Source of the DNA: CAWDJT01 sp963828705
GTDB lineage: Bacteria; Desulfobacterota; Syntrophobacteria; Syntrophobacterales; Syntrophobacteraceae
Direction of reading: 5' to 3'
NCBI GenBank assembly: GCA_963828705.1
Contig: CAWHGA010000054.1
Location: forward strand, 1 to 64,000
DNA: 64,000 bases
The position numbers and the translations under genes were made by a program. Shown piece after piece: positions 48,601 to 58,289 of the stretch (position 1 is its first letter; every line of letters starts with the position of its first letter). Below the pieces are notes generated by a model, which was not told where the DNA came from, did not search any database, and saw nothing but the letters and a program-made list of their open reading frames with translations.

Positions 48601-49441
48601 AATCCCATGGAGACAATTGAATGTCCAGAGCACTCCGGCCCGAGTCACTCAGTGCAATGGTACCTTGAGCTTTCGCTTGGGTGCTTTTACCCAGCTTTGC
48701 TTGGAGGTCATCCAAATCCAGCATCCCATCATGGAACCGCACATTGCCGACCACGCTCACCTCCCCCCATTGAGGTGTGAGCAATTCACCACGGAGATCC
48801 TGAATTTGCACGCCAAGCCCTTGGTGATGCGGCGAAGATTCTGTTAAAGCGATTGCATGCCCATCCAACCGATGCATCGATAGCCATGGCTCTGAACCGC
48901 CTGCCCGGTGGATCTGGATAGTCCCGGACTCCACCCTCACAGGCACTGAGGATAACTGCAGAGGCAAACGAGAATACCAGCTTGGCTCTCGCTGCTCTTG
49001 TCTTCCAACCGCAGGATTGCTTTCATCGGAGCCCCTGCTATCAGCTATGAGGTTCAGGATGGGTTTACTGAGAACCAACGATTTCAACTCGAAAAAGGGG
49101 AATGTGGACCGTAGCCGGTAGCTCAGGACCACTTGGTCACAATGCTGATTTTCGCCATCAGGTTGATGCAGCGTGAGATCGTTAAGGATCAGCCGTGAGA
49201 ATGGCCACCAACGGAAGCTGGCAACTCCCACCTTTGCCCCAGTGGCGTCGCCAACCTTCTGTATCCCCTTCTGGATCAGCATGGTCTGCACCGGCGGAAT
49301 ATGGACCAAAAGAAGCGGCAAGGCGGTTGATATCAACAGCGACAGGACTGTCAGCAGAAGCATGCGGAGCGCTTGGCGGAAAGCGGGTTGCCTATTTTCT
49401 CCAACCGGTCCACGTCTCAGTCGAAATCGTCTCGGTGCCAT
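45641..49441 (-). CDS. tamB: TamB-family translocation/assembly protein (DUF490), two frameshifts
   Basis: About 1,267 residues. An N-terminal membrane anchor (LRMLLLTVLSLLISTALPLL) is followed by a long beta-rich periplasmic body of repeated amphipathic strands (for example VESGTIQIHRAGG, VRFHDGMLDLDDLQAKLG). The C-terminal DUF490 domain comes after shifts near 46,443 and 46,300 (GTYTFHGQRLNIVDGELAFL, DILSYLVYGRPATQLN, KYLTPDLYVTYEKGLTGAQG). TamB-like proteins bridge the two membranes and carry phospholipids or assist outer-membrane protein insertion. tamA is not next to it. Both indels sit in conserved sequence. Confidence 0.85.
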
Positions 49442-49969
49442 ACTGGAACCTATACCATTAAATCCATTGATTCCGCTGATTCAATGGTTGAACATCTTTA
49501 GCAGTATGATGTCTGTCATCCGCCAGCCCAGTGGTTGCTCATTGGCCGCGCCCTTAACAGGCATTATAGCCCTTGACGACCAGGAGGGCGACTGCTATCT
49601 GACCATGCAAGGGTTGAATGGTACTGTTTCTGGCCGATGGTGCTCCACGGTGGACCCTGTCCACCACTGACCGAGCATGGCCGGGAAGGCCACGAAAGAA
49701 CGGCCGGAAGTCATATTCAATGGATTGTCATGACGGCGTTTCAAATCACTCACCACAACGGGCATCCCCACCAGCCATCTCAATCTCAGCAGGTGCAAGA
49801 GGAGAATGCGCAGGACTATACTTGGAACTGGCCAGAGTCCGGGTCGTACACCATTGGGCGAGGGCGAACCGCAAACGATCCTGCCTCACGCTCCCCTGGA
49901 CTATCTGACATTGGCACACCCAAGCAAACGTGACAGACCGGTTGGCCAAAAGGAAATGGGAGTTGCAGC
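49442..49969. other. Intergenic region between tamB and an alcohol dehydrogenase
   Basis: About 530 bases between divergent genes; only short shadow frames occur. No tamA-like sequence, tRNA or strong hairpin was seen. Promoters for both flanking genes should lie here. Confidence 0.35.
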
Positions 49970-50969
49970 ATGAAAGCCATGGTGTTGAGGCAGTGTGCCC
50001 CTATCGACAACAAGCCGTTACGACATGAGGAGTTGCCTGACCCTGAACCGGGGTTTGGGCAAGTCCGCGTTCGAGTAAAGGCCTGTGGCGTCTGCCGAAC
50101 AGACCTACATGTCATTGAAGGCGAGTTGCCGCCCCAGGACCATCCGGTCATCCCAGGACATCAAGTCATTGGGATCGTTGACAAGAATGGACCACAGGCG
50201 AATCGATTTGCTATTGGTCAAAGGATTGGCATCGCCTGGTTGCACCAAACCTGTGGCAACTGCCCATATTGCCTAAGAGGTCATGAGAATCTCTGTGCGG
50301 CCCCGCTCTTTACCGGCTATCAACGTTCAGGAGGCTTCGCCGAATATGCCGTGGTGCCCGAGGATTACGCCTACGTCATTCCGGAGGTTTTCTCAGACAC
50401 TGAAGCGCCACCCTTGCTTTGCGCCGGGATCATCGGTTATCGGAGCCTAAAACGTTGCGGCTGTCAGCCTGGGGACTCACTCGCCCTGTTTGGGTTTGGC
50501 TCCTCAGCCCATATCGTCATTCAAATCGCACGCTATTGGGGTTGTCAGGTTTACGTGTGTTCACGCAACCAACATCATCGCCAGTTAGCGTTGGAGTTGG
50601 GAGCGTGCTGGGTGGGGCCGAGCTCCGCAGAAATGCCCGACTCGAGTCCGCTGCGCAATCATCTTTGCACCCGCTGGCAATCTGGTGCCAGATGCACTGG
50701 AATCCCTCGACAAAGGAGGCACTCTGGCTCTGGCTGGAATCTACATGAGCGCTATCCCGGAACTCGACTATGAAAAGCATCTGTTCCAGGAAAGGACGGT
50801 CTGCAGTGTCACAGCCAATACCAGGCAAGATGGCGAAGAGTTGCTTCGGATTGCTGCACAGATCCCAATCAGACCTCAAGTCCAATTGTTTCAACTCCAA
50901 CAAGCCAACGATGCACTCCAGCTCCTCAAGCACGACCAGATCCGCGGTTCAGCCGTTCTTGTACCCTGA
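49970..50969 (+). CDS. Zinc-dependent alcohol dehydrogenase family protein, one frameshift
   Basis: About 333 residues. Medium-chain dehydrogenase: catalytic zinc region VKACGVCRTDLHVIEGELPP and VIPGHQVIGIVD, structural zinc cysteines in TCGNCPYCLRGHENLC, then YAYVIPEVFSDTEAPPLLCA and the cofactor loop ALFGFGSSAHIVIQIA. The usual GLGGLG reads GFGSSA, as in some AdhP/YahK-like members. After a shift near 50,655 the rest is DALESLDKGGTLALAGIYMS through HDQIRGSAVLVP. It oxidises an alcohol or reduces an aldehyde with NAD(P)(H). Start ATG 49970 gives the normal N-terminus. Confidence 0.82.
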
Positions 50970-51115
50970 AAGACATGGATTTCGTCGCGGAGACAGCCCG
51001 ACAGGGCTCTAAGGGAACTCATACTGCGCGCAAACCCACTCATGCCGGCCAGTCCCAACGGTACTACAACCAGACCCCTATCAGCGGTCCCACTTTGCGA
51101 AGAGAGGATTTCAAA

Positions 51116-51550
51116 ATGATACCAGAAGGATTGCTCCTCGAAGTGATCGAACTCAGTAATGGCCTTTCCTTGTTCATTTACGATCAATCCCGCCCCGTGG
51201 CTGGTGATCGCTGGTTTGCCAAGTTGCTGCTCCACATCCCAATAAAGGTCAAACCTGAACACGTCGTCTCTCTCATTGACGGCAATCACCCTTACGATGA
51301 ATTCACCATTGCCACCGAAGGACTTGTCGCTTTCCAGTACTACAAGCATAGAAATTTTGTCGATCAGAACGAGTTGCCAAGCGCCTTGACACAGTTGAAG
51401 GCGGAGTTCTTCGCCTCAACCCTGCCCTACGTATCCAGACCTGACTTTGAAGCTCGGCTGACCGCTATGCGTTACCTAGACTGGTGTGAACAACGGAAGA
51501 CGACGCGAGCTATGACTCAAACGCTCGCCCATGAAAACCGCGAGGAGTAG
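51116..51550 (+). CDS. Conserved hypothetical protein
   Basis: 144 residues from ATG 51116 (AGAGAGG upstream). The protein is mixed alpha/beta: LLLEVIELSNGLSLFIYDQS, RPVAGDRWFAKLLLHIPIKV, VVSLIDGNHPYDEFTIATEG and YYKHRNFVDQNELPSALTQL. It has no membrane segment, signal peptide or motif that I recognise. The first half reads like a small beta-barrel or PilZ-like fold, but without the RxxxR/DxSxxG motif, so I leave it unnamed. It is convergent with the L,D-transpeptidase gene, with six bases between the stop codons. Confidence 0.6.
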   Translation: MIPEGLLLEVIELSNGLSLFIYDQSRPVAGDRWFAKLLLHIPIKVKPEHVVSLIDGNHPYDEFTIATEGLVAFQYYKHRNFVDQNELPSALTQLKAEFFASTLPYVSRPDFEARLTAMRYLDWCEQRKTTRAMTQTLAHENREE

Positions 51551-51555
51551 TTGCC

Positions 51556-52257
51556 CTATGGTCTAATGTGGACAGGTGTGCCCAGCTGGGCGATGGCGTG
51601 AAGCTCGGCCATATCACTATCATAAAGGGCCACGCTACCATCGGTCCAGTCGTCGTGCGCACCCCCACCGTGGATGCCAATATTGCCACCCAGGGAAGTA
51701 TCCCATGGAGGCTGTACACCGTTTTGCACCGAGGAAATGATGTTCCGCACACCCGACAAGGGTAGAGTGCCCTGGAAATGGGCACGCTCGGCATGCTTGC
51801 GACTCGGATAGCTAATGATCATCACCTTTCTGGGTGCTTCACCAGCTTTCTTCCCGCATATGTAGAATTCGCCTTCTGGCGTCTTACCATCGTCACCTCT
51901 TTCCTTATCTCCCGCAGGACTACGGCCAAGCCCTACAGGATACTCCCGCACCAGAACATCCTGGGCAAACACATAGAGTCTTCTCTTTTCCTTTTGAACC
52001 AGGACGCTGGCATTTCGGATATCGTGCAGTGGCTTGAGATAGTCAGCCTTAAGCATCTTGCCTGTACCATTTGATATCGAGTTTTTCACTTCTCCAGACT
52101 GGCCCCCGTGTTGCTTACGGTCACCTACTCCACGGTTTTCAACTGGCGATGCCGAGTTCTGGACTGTACAGGACGCCAGGGAGACCAATGTGAGCGCACA
52201 CAGCGGCAAGACCCACCCATGGATCCCTTTGCGACACAATGGCATCATGTGACTCAT
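51556..52257 (-). CDS. L,D-transpeptidase (YkuD)-like lipoprotein with Ser in place of the catalytic Cys
   Basis: 233 residues. A lipobox LVSLASC follows a short hydrophobic segment, so it should be lipid-anchored. YkuD-domain blocks are ASVLVQKEKRRLYVFAQDVL, EYPVGLGRSPAGDKERGDDG, KTPEGEFYICGK and GNIGIHGGG. The active-site stretch reads DDWTDGSVALYDSDM, where family members have S/T-x-G-C-[IV]-x-[LM]; the codon is AGC, one base from TGC. If real, the enzyme would lack the nucleophile for 3-3 cross-linking or lipoprotein attachment. The start may be the second ATG (52248). Confidence 0.8.
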   Translation of the reverse strand: MSHMMPLCRKGIHGWVLPLCALTLVSLASCTVQNSASPVENRGVGDRKQHGGQSGEVKNSISNGTGKMLKADYLKPLHDIRNASVLVQKEKRRLYVFAQDVLVREYPVGLGRSPAGDKERGDDGKTPEGEFYICGKKAGEAPRKVMIISYPSRKHAERAHFQGTLPLSGVRNIISSVQNGVQPPWDTSLGGNIGIHGGGAHDDWTDGSVALYDSDMAELHAIAQLGTPVHIRP

Positions 52258-52385
52258 TACCTCAAGTTTAGACCCAATTGGTTAAGGGGTGAGCTTCCTA
52301 CCCGTAAGACCAGGAACTGAATAGCTGGTGTTCATCCAAAACCACCGTTTGCCCCCAACTTTTCCCGGCTGTGGAGGCTCCCCAT

Positions 52386-52418
52386 GGTCATTCCAGCGCA
52401 GGCGGCAATCCAGGAATG
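52386..52418. repeat. Partial copy of the dispersed intergenic repeat
   Basis: GTCATTCCAGCGCAGGCGGC, then AATCCAGGAATGG, resembles one arm of the repeat at 13,427-13,525 (GTCATTCCCGC..GCGGGAATCCAG pattern) with substitutions. The surrounding 52,258-52,657 contains no supported gene. Confidence 0.45.
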
Positions 52419-52657
52419 GGCCGTTCAAGATGGGAACCAGCTATCCAGCCGTCCTAGCCACAACCATCCAGCCTCGGCACCAGCTCGCCAGAATGCCTTA
52501 TCACAAAACTTGAATCCAAAGCAATTGTTCATATGGATCACAAAATACTGGGACCCTTGGCCCGCCCAGAAATCCTCACTGCGCAGAGGGTCAAAACGAC
52601 GTAGTATGCACTTGCCCTTATACCCTTCCACCCCGCCAATGCCACCAGGGTCTAGAA

Positions 52658-52709
52658 CAAAAAAACTGGCACAACCCAGGATCCTCTTTTAGCGCCTGGT
52701 TTGTGCCAG
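52658..52709 (-). terminator. Intrinsic terminator of the pilMNOQ operon
   Basis: CTGGCACAA-C-CCAGG (52666-52680) pairs with CCTGG-T-TTGTGCCAG (52695-52709). On the minus strand the stem is followed by a seven-T run. It lies 54 bases beyond the pilQ stop codon. Confidence 0.88.
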
Positions 52710-52762
52710 CAAACAATATTCACTGGAGCGCAAGGCTCCAGACCTCAACTCCGGGTTAGACC

Positions 52763-54881
52763 CTACATTCTTCCAGCTGCACCCGAACCAATGGAAGGTC
52801 CGACTGCATCCCTATTGGCCCGAATTGGGACAGACAAACCAACGATCCGCGGGCTGATGAAGATAAGAAGTTCGTTCTTGGTTTTGCGATACTTCTGATT
52901 CTTAAACAAACCGCCGAGAATCGGCACCTGGCTAAGCCCAGGGGTACGGTTCTCTACCTTGCTCTCGGTATCTTCAATCACGCCACCGATCACAACGGTA
53001 TCGCTATCGGCCACGAGCAATTCCGTCGCCACACGCCGAGTGTTAATGGGAGGCGCATTGTCAGTCCCAATTTGGCTGGCAAAATCGACCTGTTCCTTCT
53101 TCGCCTTAATTTCCAACCGCACCTTTTGATCCGGTGTGATGTGTGGCGTGACTTTAAGCTCTAGGGTCGCGTCCTTGAACTCGGTACTGGTCACACCAAA
53201 CTCACTCAATTTGCGGTATGGAATCTGCTGGCCCTGGACGATAGTCGCCTCAATATTGTCCAGCGTCAACACACGCGGGGCCGAAACGATCTTCCCCTTC
53301 CCTGCTTGTTCGGCGGCAGAAATCTGGATATCGAGCTGGTAAAGGTTCTGCCCTATAATCTGGCCAAATCCGAAGCCCATTAACGATGATGCAGCAACCG
53401 CATGATTGATGAGGAAATTTCCGGTATAGTTGTGAACCCCTGGATTATCTGTGCTGTTTATATTGAAACTCCATTGAACTCCAAGATCCCTGACAGCGGT
53501 GACATCCAATTGCACAATACGTGCCTCTATAAGCACCTGAGGCGTGGGTAGATCCAACTTGGAAAGCAGCTCGCGAGCGGATTGAATAAATGACGGATAA
53601 TCCGAATAGAGAATCAAGTTGGTGCGATCATCCACTGTCACCTTACCTTTTGGACTCTTCATCTTTTCAATCTTGGTGGCGAGTTTTGCGGCTTGTGCAT
53701 AATTGACCTGTAGGTAGTTGGTGGTAATATCGCCCATCTCTTTTGCCGATTCAACCACCTGTTGACGCGCTCTGAGTTCGGCCTCTTTTTCGGCAAGTTC
53801 CCTCTTGAGCTTTTCCTGGCGCGCAATTCGAATGACCCCCCCAGATTGGTCCTGACCTAGATGGTTCATGGCCAGGATCATCTCCAGCACTTGGTCCCAG
53901 GGAACTCGGTTGACCCTCAGGGTTACCTTGCCACTGACATCGGGTTCAATCACGATGTTGGCGCCGCTCACATCGGCCAGCAGCCGCAACACATTCTTGA
54001 TATCCGCCTCTTGGAGGTCCAGGCTAATGGGTTTTCCCGTATAAACCTTGACCAGTGGTGAAACATACTCCTCTGGTTTGTTGCCACCTTTCTTGGTCGG
54101 TGGCGCGAGCTTTGCTGAAGCACCAGGCACGGAACCAGTCGATGCAGCGGTAAAGATTACCGGCGGTACGACACTAGCAGAAACCGGCAGTGGGTCCATG
54201 GGCGCAACAGACGTTACGGCAGCTTTGGGAGTCAGGATCTTAACCGAATCATCCTGAGCTTCTGTTGGCGCCGGCAGCACCGACTCCGTGGCAACCTTAA
54301 CCGGTGTCACTTTTGATTTGGCCAGTGAGGCCTTGGAAACAACATTCAAAACCAGGCAGTTCCCGACTTTCTCAAGTCGGTACTCGCCTAAGGGAGCCGA
54401 CAGCTCAACCTGGATGGTGGTGGAAGCGTCTTTGCTGCCATCCATCCACAACCGTTTGATCAGCTTGGATGTGGTGGGGATAACCGCTCGACGGGCTGGG
54501 CTCTTGACGTTGTAAATCTCCACCGCAAGACGATCATTGCTCAGTTTGCTGCACATGGTAGTCTACGAATCTACCATTGCCCGAAATGCGGATCGTGCTG
54601 CCCTCAAGCCCATCCTCAGCAGCAATTCGCGAGACTGTATCTGCGGGCTTGGTCTCTTCCGCCGAAACCGATGGCTGTTCAGCGACGGCAGTTTGGTTTT
54701 CCTGAACGATCTTGGAATCTCCGACGGGACCCGCCGAATCAGAAGCATTTGTTTGATCTGTGGGCGTCGCGGTAGCCACTCCGGCATAAACCGCCCATAG
54801 TACCAAAGGCATCATAACCAGGACCATGATCATGGCCTTCGGCATTCCATTGCTAAAAGGTCGTTGGTATGCTCCCCTCAT
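52763..54881 (-). CDS. pilQ: Type IV pilus secretin PilQ, one frameshift
   Basis: About 705 residues from ATG 54881 (GAGGAGAGG upstream). Signal segment (AMIMVLVMMPLVLWAVYAGV), an AMIN-like region (GSTIRISGNGRFVDYHV, then SNDRLAVEIYNVKSPARR after a shift near 54,545), a Pro/Ala-rich linker, the secretin N-domains (ISLDLQEADIKNVLRLLADV, GANIVIEPDVSGKVTLRVNR) and the secretin core (EARIVQLDVTAVRDLGVQW, SAPRVLTLDNIEATIVQGQQ, VRLEIKAKKEQVDFA, PILGGLFKNQKYRKTKNELL). It forms the outer-membrane channel for the pilus. The single shift sits just after the AMIN region. Confidence 0.9.
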
Positions 54882-54995
54882 CCGTCCTCTCCTCGGTTCT
54901 CCAAAATAATCTGTTCTGATAGACTCAGGATCCACCTGAGTTTGTCCTCCAACAGTGAGCCGGCGATTCGCCCCCCTACGCCAGCACCCGCCATA

Positions 54996-55619
54996 TCATT
55001 TCTTCGGCTTTGCAGCCGCCGCAGCAGCCTTCGGTTCCGCCTTTTCGATAAATCGATAGGTCATTACCGTGCACCCAACTTGTAGTTTGGGTGCCTGCTT
55101 GAGCCTAGTAAGACCCAGGTTCTCCACCTTAACAATTCGATCCAGCTTGCTCACCCGGTCGAGAAACACACCCAATTCGTGATAGCTGCCCGTGAGTTCC
55201 AGGCGAACTGGAATCACCGCGTAGAACTCCTGCGGTTGTTCTGCCTGAGGCTGAAAGGAGATCTGCTCAAGCCCTGATTGGGAGGCAAGCCGGGAAATGT
55301 TGTCCAGAAGCCCAGGGATCTCCCGTTGGTCTGGAAGGAGCTTCAGGAGCTGGCCGAATTCCTCTTCCATTTTGGCGACCTCCGCCTCCAAAGCCTGGGC
55401 CTGAGACGCCGCCTGCTTGAGTTCGGCCAGCTTCTTCGCTTGACCGGCGATTTCGGTCTTGAGCGATTGGATTCTCTCAGCCTGGGGCTTATACTTAAGA
55501 TAATAGAAACCGACACACAGCAGCAGGTATGTTAGAGCAAAGATCAACACCTTCTGCGCAGTGGTCATGTCAATGACGCGCTGTTCCATGGCCGCCATTG
55601 GGATAATTTCTTTCTTCAT
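54996..55619 (-). CDS. pilO: Type IV pilus inner-membrane protein PilO
   Basis: 207 residues from ATG 55619 (AGGA upstream). One membrane helix (VLIFALTYLLLCVGFYYLKY), a long coiled coil (LKTEIAGQAKKLAELKQAAS), then the ferredoxin-like periplasmic domain (PGLLDNISRLASQSGLEQIS, ELTGSYHELGVFLDRVSKLD). PilO pairs with PilN on the periplasmic face. The Ala/Lys-rich tail (EPKAAAAAAKPKK) is unusual but not broken. Confidence 0.92.
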   Translation of the reverse strand: MKKEIIPMAAMEQRVIDMTTAQKVLIFALTYLLLCVGFYYLKYKPQAERIQSLKTEIAGQAKKLAELKQAASQAQALEAEVAKMEEEFGQLLKLLPDQREIPGLLDNISRLASQSGLEQISFQPQAEQPQEFYAVIPVRLELTGSYHELGVFLDRVSKLDRIVKVENLGLTRLKQAPKLQVGCTVMTYRFIEKAEPKAAAAAAKPKK

Positions 55620-55681
55620 CGCATTATCCTGATTGCTTTCGTCCTGTGACGACGGTAAAAGGCCAATGGTCTCAACCCACC

Positions 55682-56272
55682 CTAAGACGCCTTCTGCGGC
55701 TTCAGCCTTGGCTCGACAGTCGAATAACCCGAAATGAGGCAAGTCATTCGAAATTCCCGCAGTTTGATACCAGAGATATTCGTTAGCTTCGAGTGCACCA
55801 GATTGACGCTGCCTTTATCCACATAAGGCGAGGACTCCAGATTTCTCATGAATTCCACGATCGTCTCATCACTCAACGCCACACCTTCCAGCGTGATCAC
55901 CTTACCCGCCTGGTTCATCCGTTCAAACCAGACCCTCTCCGGTGGTATCTGCACACTCAACAAAGCCAGAACGCGAGCCAGGTAGTCACGGTCTTGTTGC
56001 AATGCCAAAATAGTCTGGCGTTTTCTTTCTATGGTCACCTTCTTGGCCTGCAAATCCTTCAGAATCTTTTCGTATTTAGCATAGTTAGCAACCTCAGCCT
56101 TCACTTGCTGAAGGCGCGTTCCCAGGCGTGAAATCTGAAAGCCCTGGTATGCCCACAAATATCCGATAGCAGCCACCAGCAACAGAACGCTAAGCAGATA
56201 GATGGAAATCAGCTGCCGAACATTCTCTTTGCGGATCTTTGCGCGAACTGGTAAGAGGTTAATGCGAATCAT
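55682..56272 (-). CDS. pilN: Type IV pilus inner-membrane protein PilN
   Basis: 196 residues starting MIRINLLPVRAKIRKENVRQ, which carries the PilM-binding INLLPxR motif. A membrane helix (IYLLSVLLLVAAIGYLWAYQ) and a coiled coil precede the periplasmic domain (IPPERVWFERMNQAGKVITL). Its start overlaps the end of pilM by four bases (ATGA), so the two are translationally coupled. Confidence 0.93.
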   Translation of the reverse strand: MIRINLLPVRAKIRKENVRQLISIYLLSVLLLVAAIGYLWAYQGFQISRLGTRLQQVKAEVANYAKYEKILKDLQAKKVTIERKRQTILALQQDRDYLARVLALLSVQIPPERVWFERMNQAGKVITLEGVALSDETIVEFMRNLESSPYVDKGSVNLVHSKLTNISGIKLREFRMTCLISGYSTVEPRLKPQKAS

Positions 56273-57324
56273 TTTTCATCCACCTTTCTCAAGGCCAACC
56301 CAAGACAAATTGCCATCTGTGGACCAATATAATTGACATAGTCCACATCCAAATGCCGGGTGTCGTAATCGATGGAGCCAAATGGATTGAAGATCTCCGC
56401 TGTCAGGCGGGTATCCTTGCTCACCAGTTCATCAAATCCGGGGAGTCGGCATGATCCACCGCTGAGCATGATCCGATTGATCTTTCTTTCGCGATAGGTG
56501 GCGTGAAAGAAATCCAAAGCACGCTTGATCTCCATCGACCAACTCTTGGCAGTATTGAAAAAGATATCTTCTAGATCGTGTGGGCCGTATTTTTCCAGTC
56601 CCACACCTAACTTCAACTGCTCGGCATCATCATAACTGAGTCCGAATCGGTTCTGGATTTCGGCTGTGATCTGAGCCCCCCCGAGAGCAATATCGCGAGT
56701 GAATACCGGGACTCCTTCATGAACAACATTGATACTAATTTTGTTGGCACCTACATCAACCAGAGCGATGGTCTCCTTGGAAGAAACACCATAGGTCAAC
56801 TCATAGGCATTACTCAGTGCAAAGAAGTCAATATCGACCACCGCCGGTTCTAACCCGCAAAGTCGGATCAAACTCACATAGTCGTCCACAGCCTCCTTCT
56901 TCGCAGCAACTAGCAACACCTCCATGTTGCTGGGGCGGTCTTGAGCAATACCGAGGATCTGGTAGTCCACGCCCACTTCCTGGGTGTTGTACGGAATATA
57001 CTGTCCCAGCTCCTGGAACATACTTTGCTCCAGCGCTTCTTCAGACATGGTTGGGACTTCGATCTTCTTGATCATCACCGCATAGCCAGAGATCGATGTA
57101 GCCACATACCTGTCCCTGATCTCCAGATTTCCGATCAGGGTCTTGATCGCCTTTATAATTGATTCCGGCTCTTTAATGACCCCTTCCTGGATCGCCTGAG
57201 GAGACACTGGCGCCAGGCCAAAGTTCTCCAATGCCAAACCCTTCTTCTCTTCCCGCACCTGAATTACTTTGACCGTGTGGGATCCGACATCCAAACCAAT
57301 CAAATGTTTTTTCTTTCGAAACAT
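56269..57324 (-). CDS. pilM: Type IV pilus actin-like ATPase PilM
   Basis: 351 residues. Actin-like fold: IGLDVGSHTVKVIQVREEKK (phosphate 1), ETIALVDVGANKISINVVHE (phosphate 2), FTRDIALGGAQITAEIQNRF and INRIMLSGGSCRLPGFDELV (adenosine). The cytoplasmic partner of PilN that links the pilus platform to the inner membrane. First gene of pilM-pilN-pilO-pilQ on the minus strand. The promoter presumably lies in 57,325-57,480. Confidence 0.95.
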   Translation of the reverse strand: MFRKKKHLIGLDVGSHTVKVIQVREEKKGLALENFGLAPVSPQAIQEGVIKEPESIIKAIKTLIGNLEIRDRYVATSISGYAVMIKKIEVPTMSEEALEQSMFQELGQYIPYNTQEVGVDYQILGIAQDRPSNMEVLLVAAKKEAVDDYVSLIRLCGLEPAVVDIDFFALSNAYELTYGVSSKETIALVDVGANKISINVVHEGVPVFTRDIALGGAQITAEIQNRFGLSYDDAEQLKLGVGLEKYGPHDLEDIFFNTAKSWSMEIKRALDFFHATYRERKINRIMLSGGSCRLPGFDELVSKDTRLTAEIFNPFGSIDYDTRHLDVDYVNYIGPQMAICLGLALRKVDEK

Positions 57325-57441
57325 AGACCTGGACCTATGATAGTCTTTGGTTGGAGGTTTGAGATACAGTCGATCGGCTAGTTTCGTTCTGGGTCGCCCC
57401 TAGCTGTCACCATACAACTCAGAGAAAACAGCTAGCCGGTT

Positions 57442-57479
57442 ATGTTACATATATAATGTTACAATAGTGAATGCAACAA
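57442..57479 (-). promoter_or_regulatory. Possible pilM promoter with direct repeats
   Basis: On the minus strand TTGTTG (57474-57479) and TATATA (57450-57455) are 18 bases apart, about 125 bases before pilM. Two exact copies of ATGTTACA (plus strand 57442-57449 and 57456-57463) flank the -10 area at a 14-base spacing and could bind a regulator. The boxes are weak matches to the consensus. Confidence 0.3.
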
Positions 57480-57538
57480 TATTTATGCAAGTATGATTTT
57501 TTTCTGATAGCCCGTCATTGATCGATCCAGCAGCATAG

Positions 57539-57682
57539 CTACTTGTTTGATCGTAACCCATGAATCCTCTCGGCCAACCCAGCTGCCTCCGGCTCCACAT
57601 TTTCATGCAACGACTCGATATCACTGCGTATAAGATCATGATGTGGCGGAGACTCGTTCGCCAAGTCAATCTGAATTGGCAT
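57539..57682 (-). CDS. Possible 47-residue small protein
   Basis: The frame from ATG 57682 reads MPIQIDLANESPPHHDLIRS, then DIESLHENVEPEAAGLAERI, then HGLRSNK. A GGGGAG lies upstream, though about 14 bases away. Composition is acidic and amphipathic, as in a real short helix, and unlike the out-of-frame sequence around it. No family is recognised. It may be chance; conservation upstream of pilM in relatives would decide. The remaining gap to 58,289 shows no other gene. Confidence 0.3.
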   Translation of the reverse strand: MPIQIDLANESPPHHDLIRSDIESLHENVEPEAAGLAERIHGLRSNK

Positions 57683-58289
57683 AATCCCTTTGTCTCCCCT
57701 TACGATAACGCCTGAATTGACAACAACATACAGCTGCTGTAGCGAAGCACTGCCAACGGACAGACGGCTTAAGCCCGTCGCCTCCCCCGTCTGCGGGTCG
57801 TAGAATCCATCCGTTTTAATTATGGCTCTTAGGGACTTCTACGGCGCCCTGAATGTACGAGCACCTTTTGATTTGGCCAAAGGTTTGATCTCTGTATGAT
57901 TTGATCGCTGGCCTGCTTTGCCCGGCTGGCACAGTTCCCGCGGGTAGACCGCTAGAATTGAATAATCCGGTTTCTTTTTACTCATATTATCAAGTGGAAT
58001 GCAAGAAGAATTATTCTCTTTACTTAAGCGAATGGGTCGAGTTAAACGCATTCACACGGTTGGGGGAACCCCAGTACGTGTTGCGCTTTTCAGCCAGAGC
58101 CAAGTAACATGCTGATATCATATGCTATTATGAACGTCACCCAGGGTCGGCATGGCTCTTGAAGGTGGCTGATTTTCTTTACGGAGGTGGTGCTTGTGTC
58201 ATAATTTTTAACCATTTGGGGCTAATTATCTTTTTGCTTCTCGGTTCAGAACCAGATAACCCGAAGAAATCCGGAGGTCAGACTACAAA
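57683..58289. other. Intergenic region upstream of lepB
   Basis: About 600 bases without a supported gene or known riboswitch pattern. ATTAT/TATGC-rich stretches near 58,110-58,130 could hold the lepB promoter. GGAGG at 58,271-58,275 serves lepB. Confidence 0.35.
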
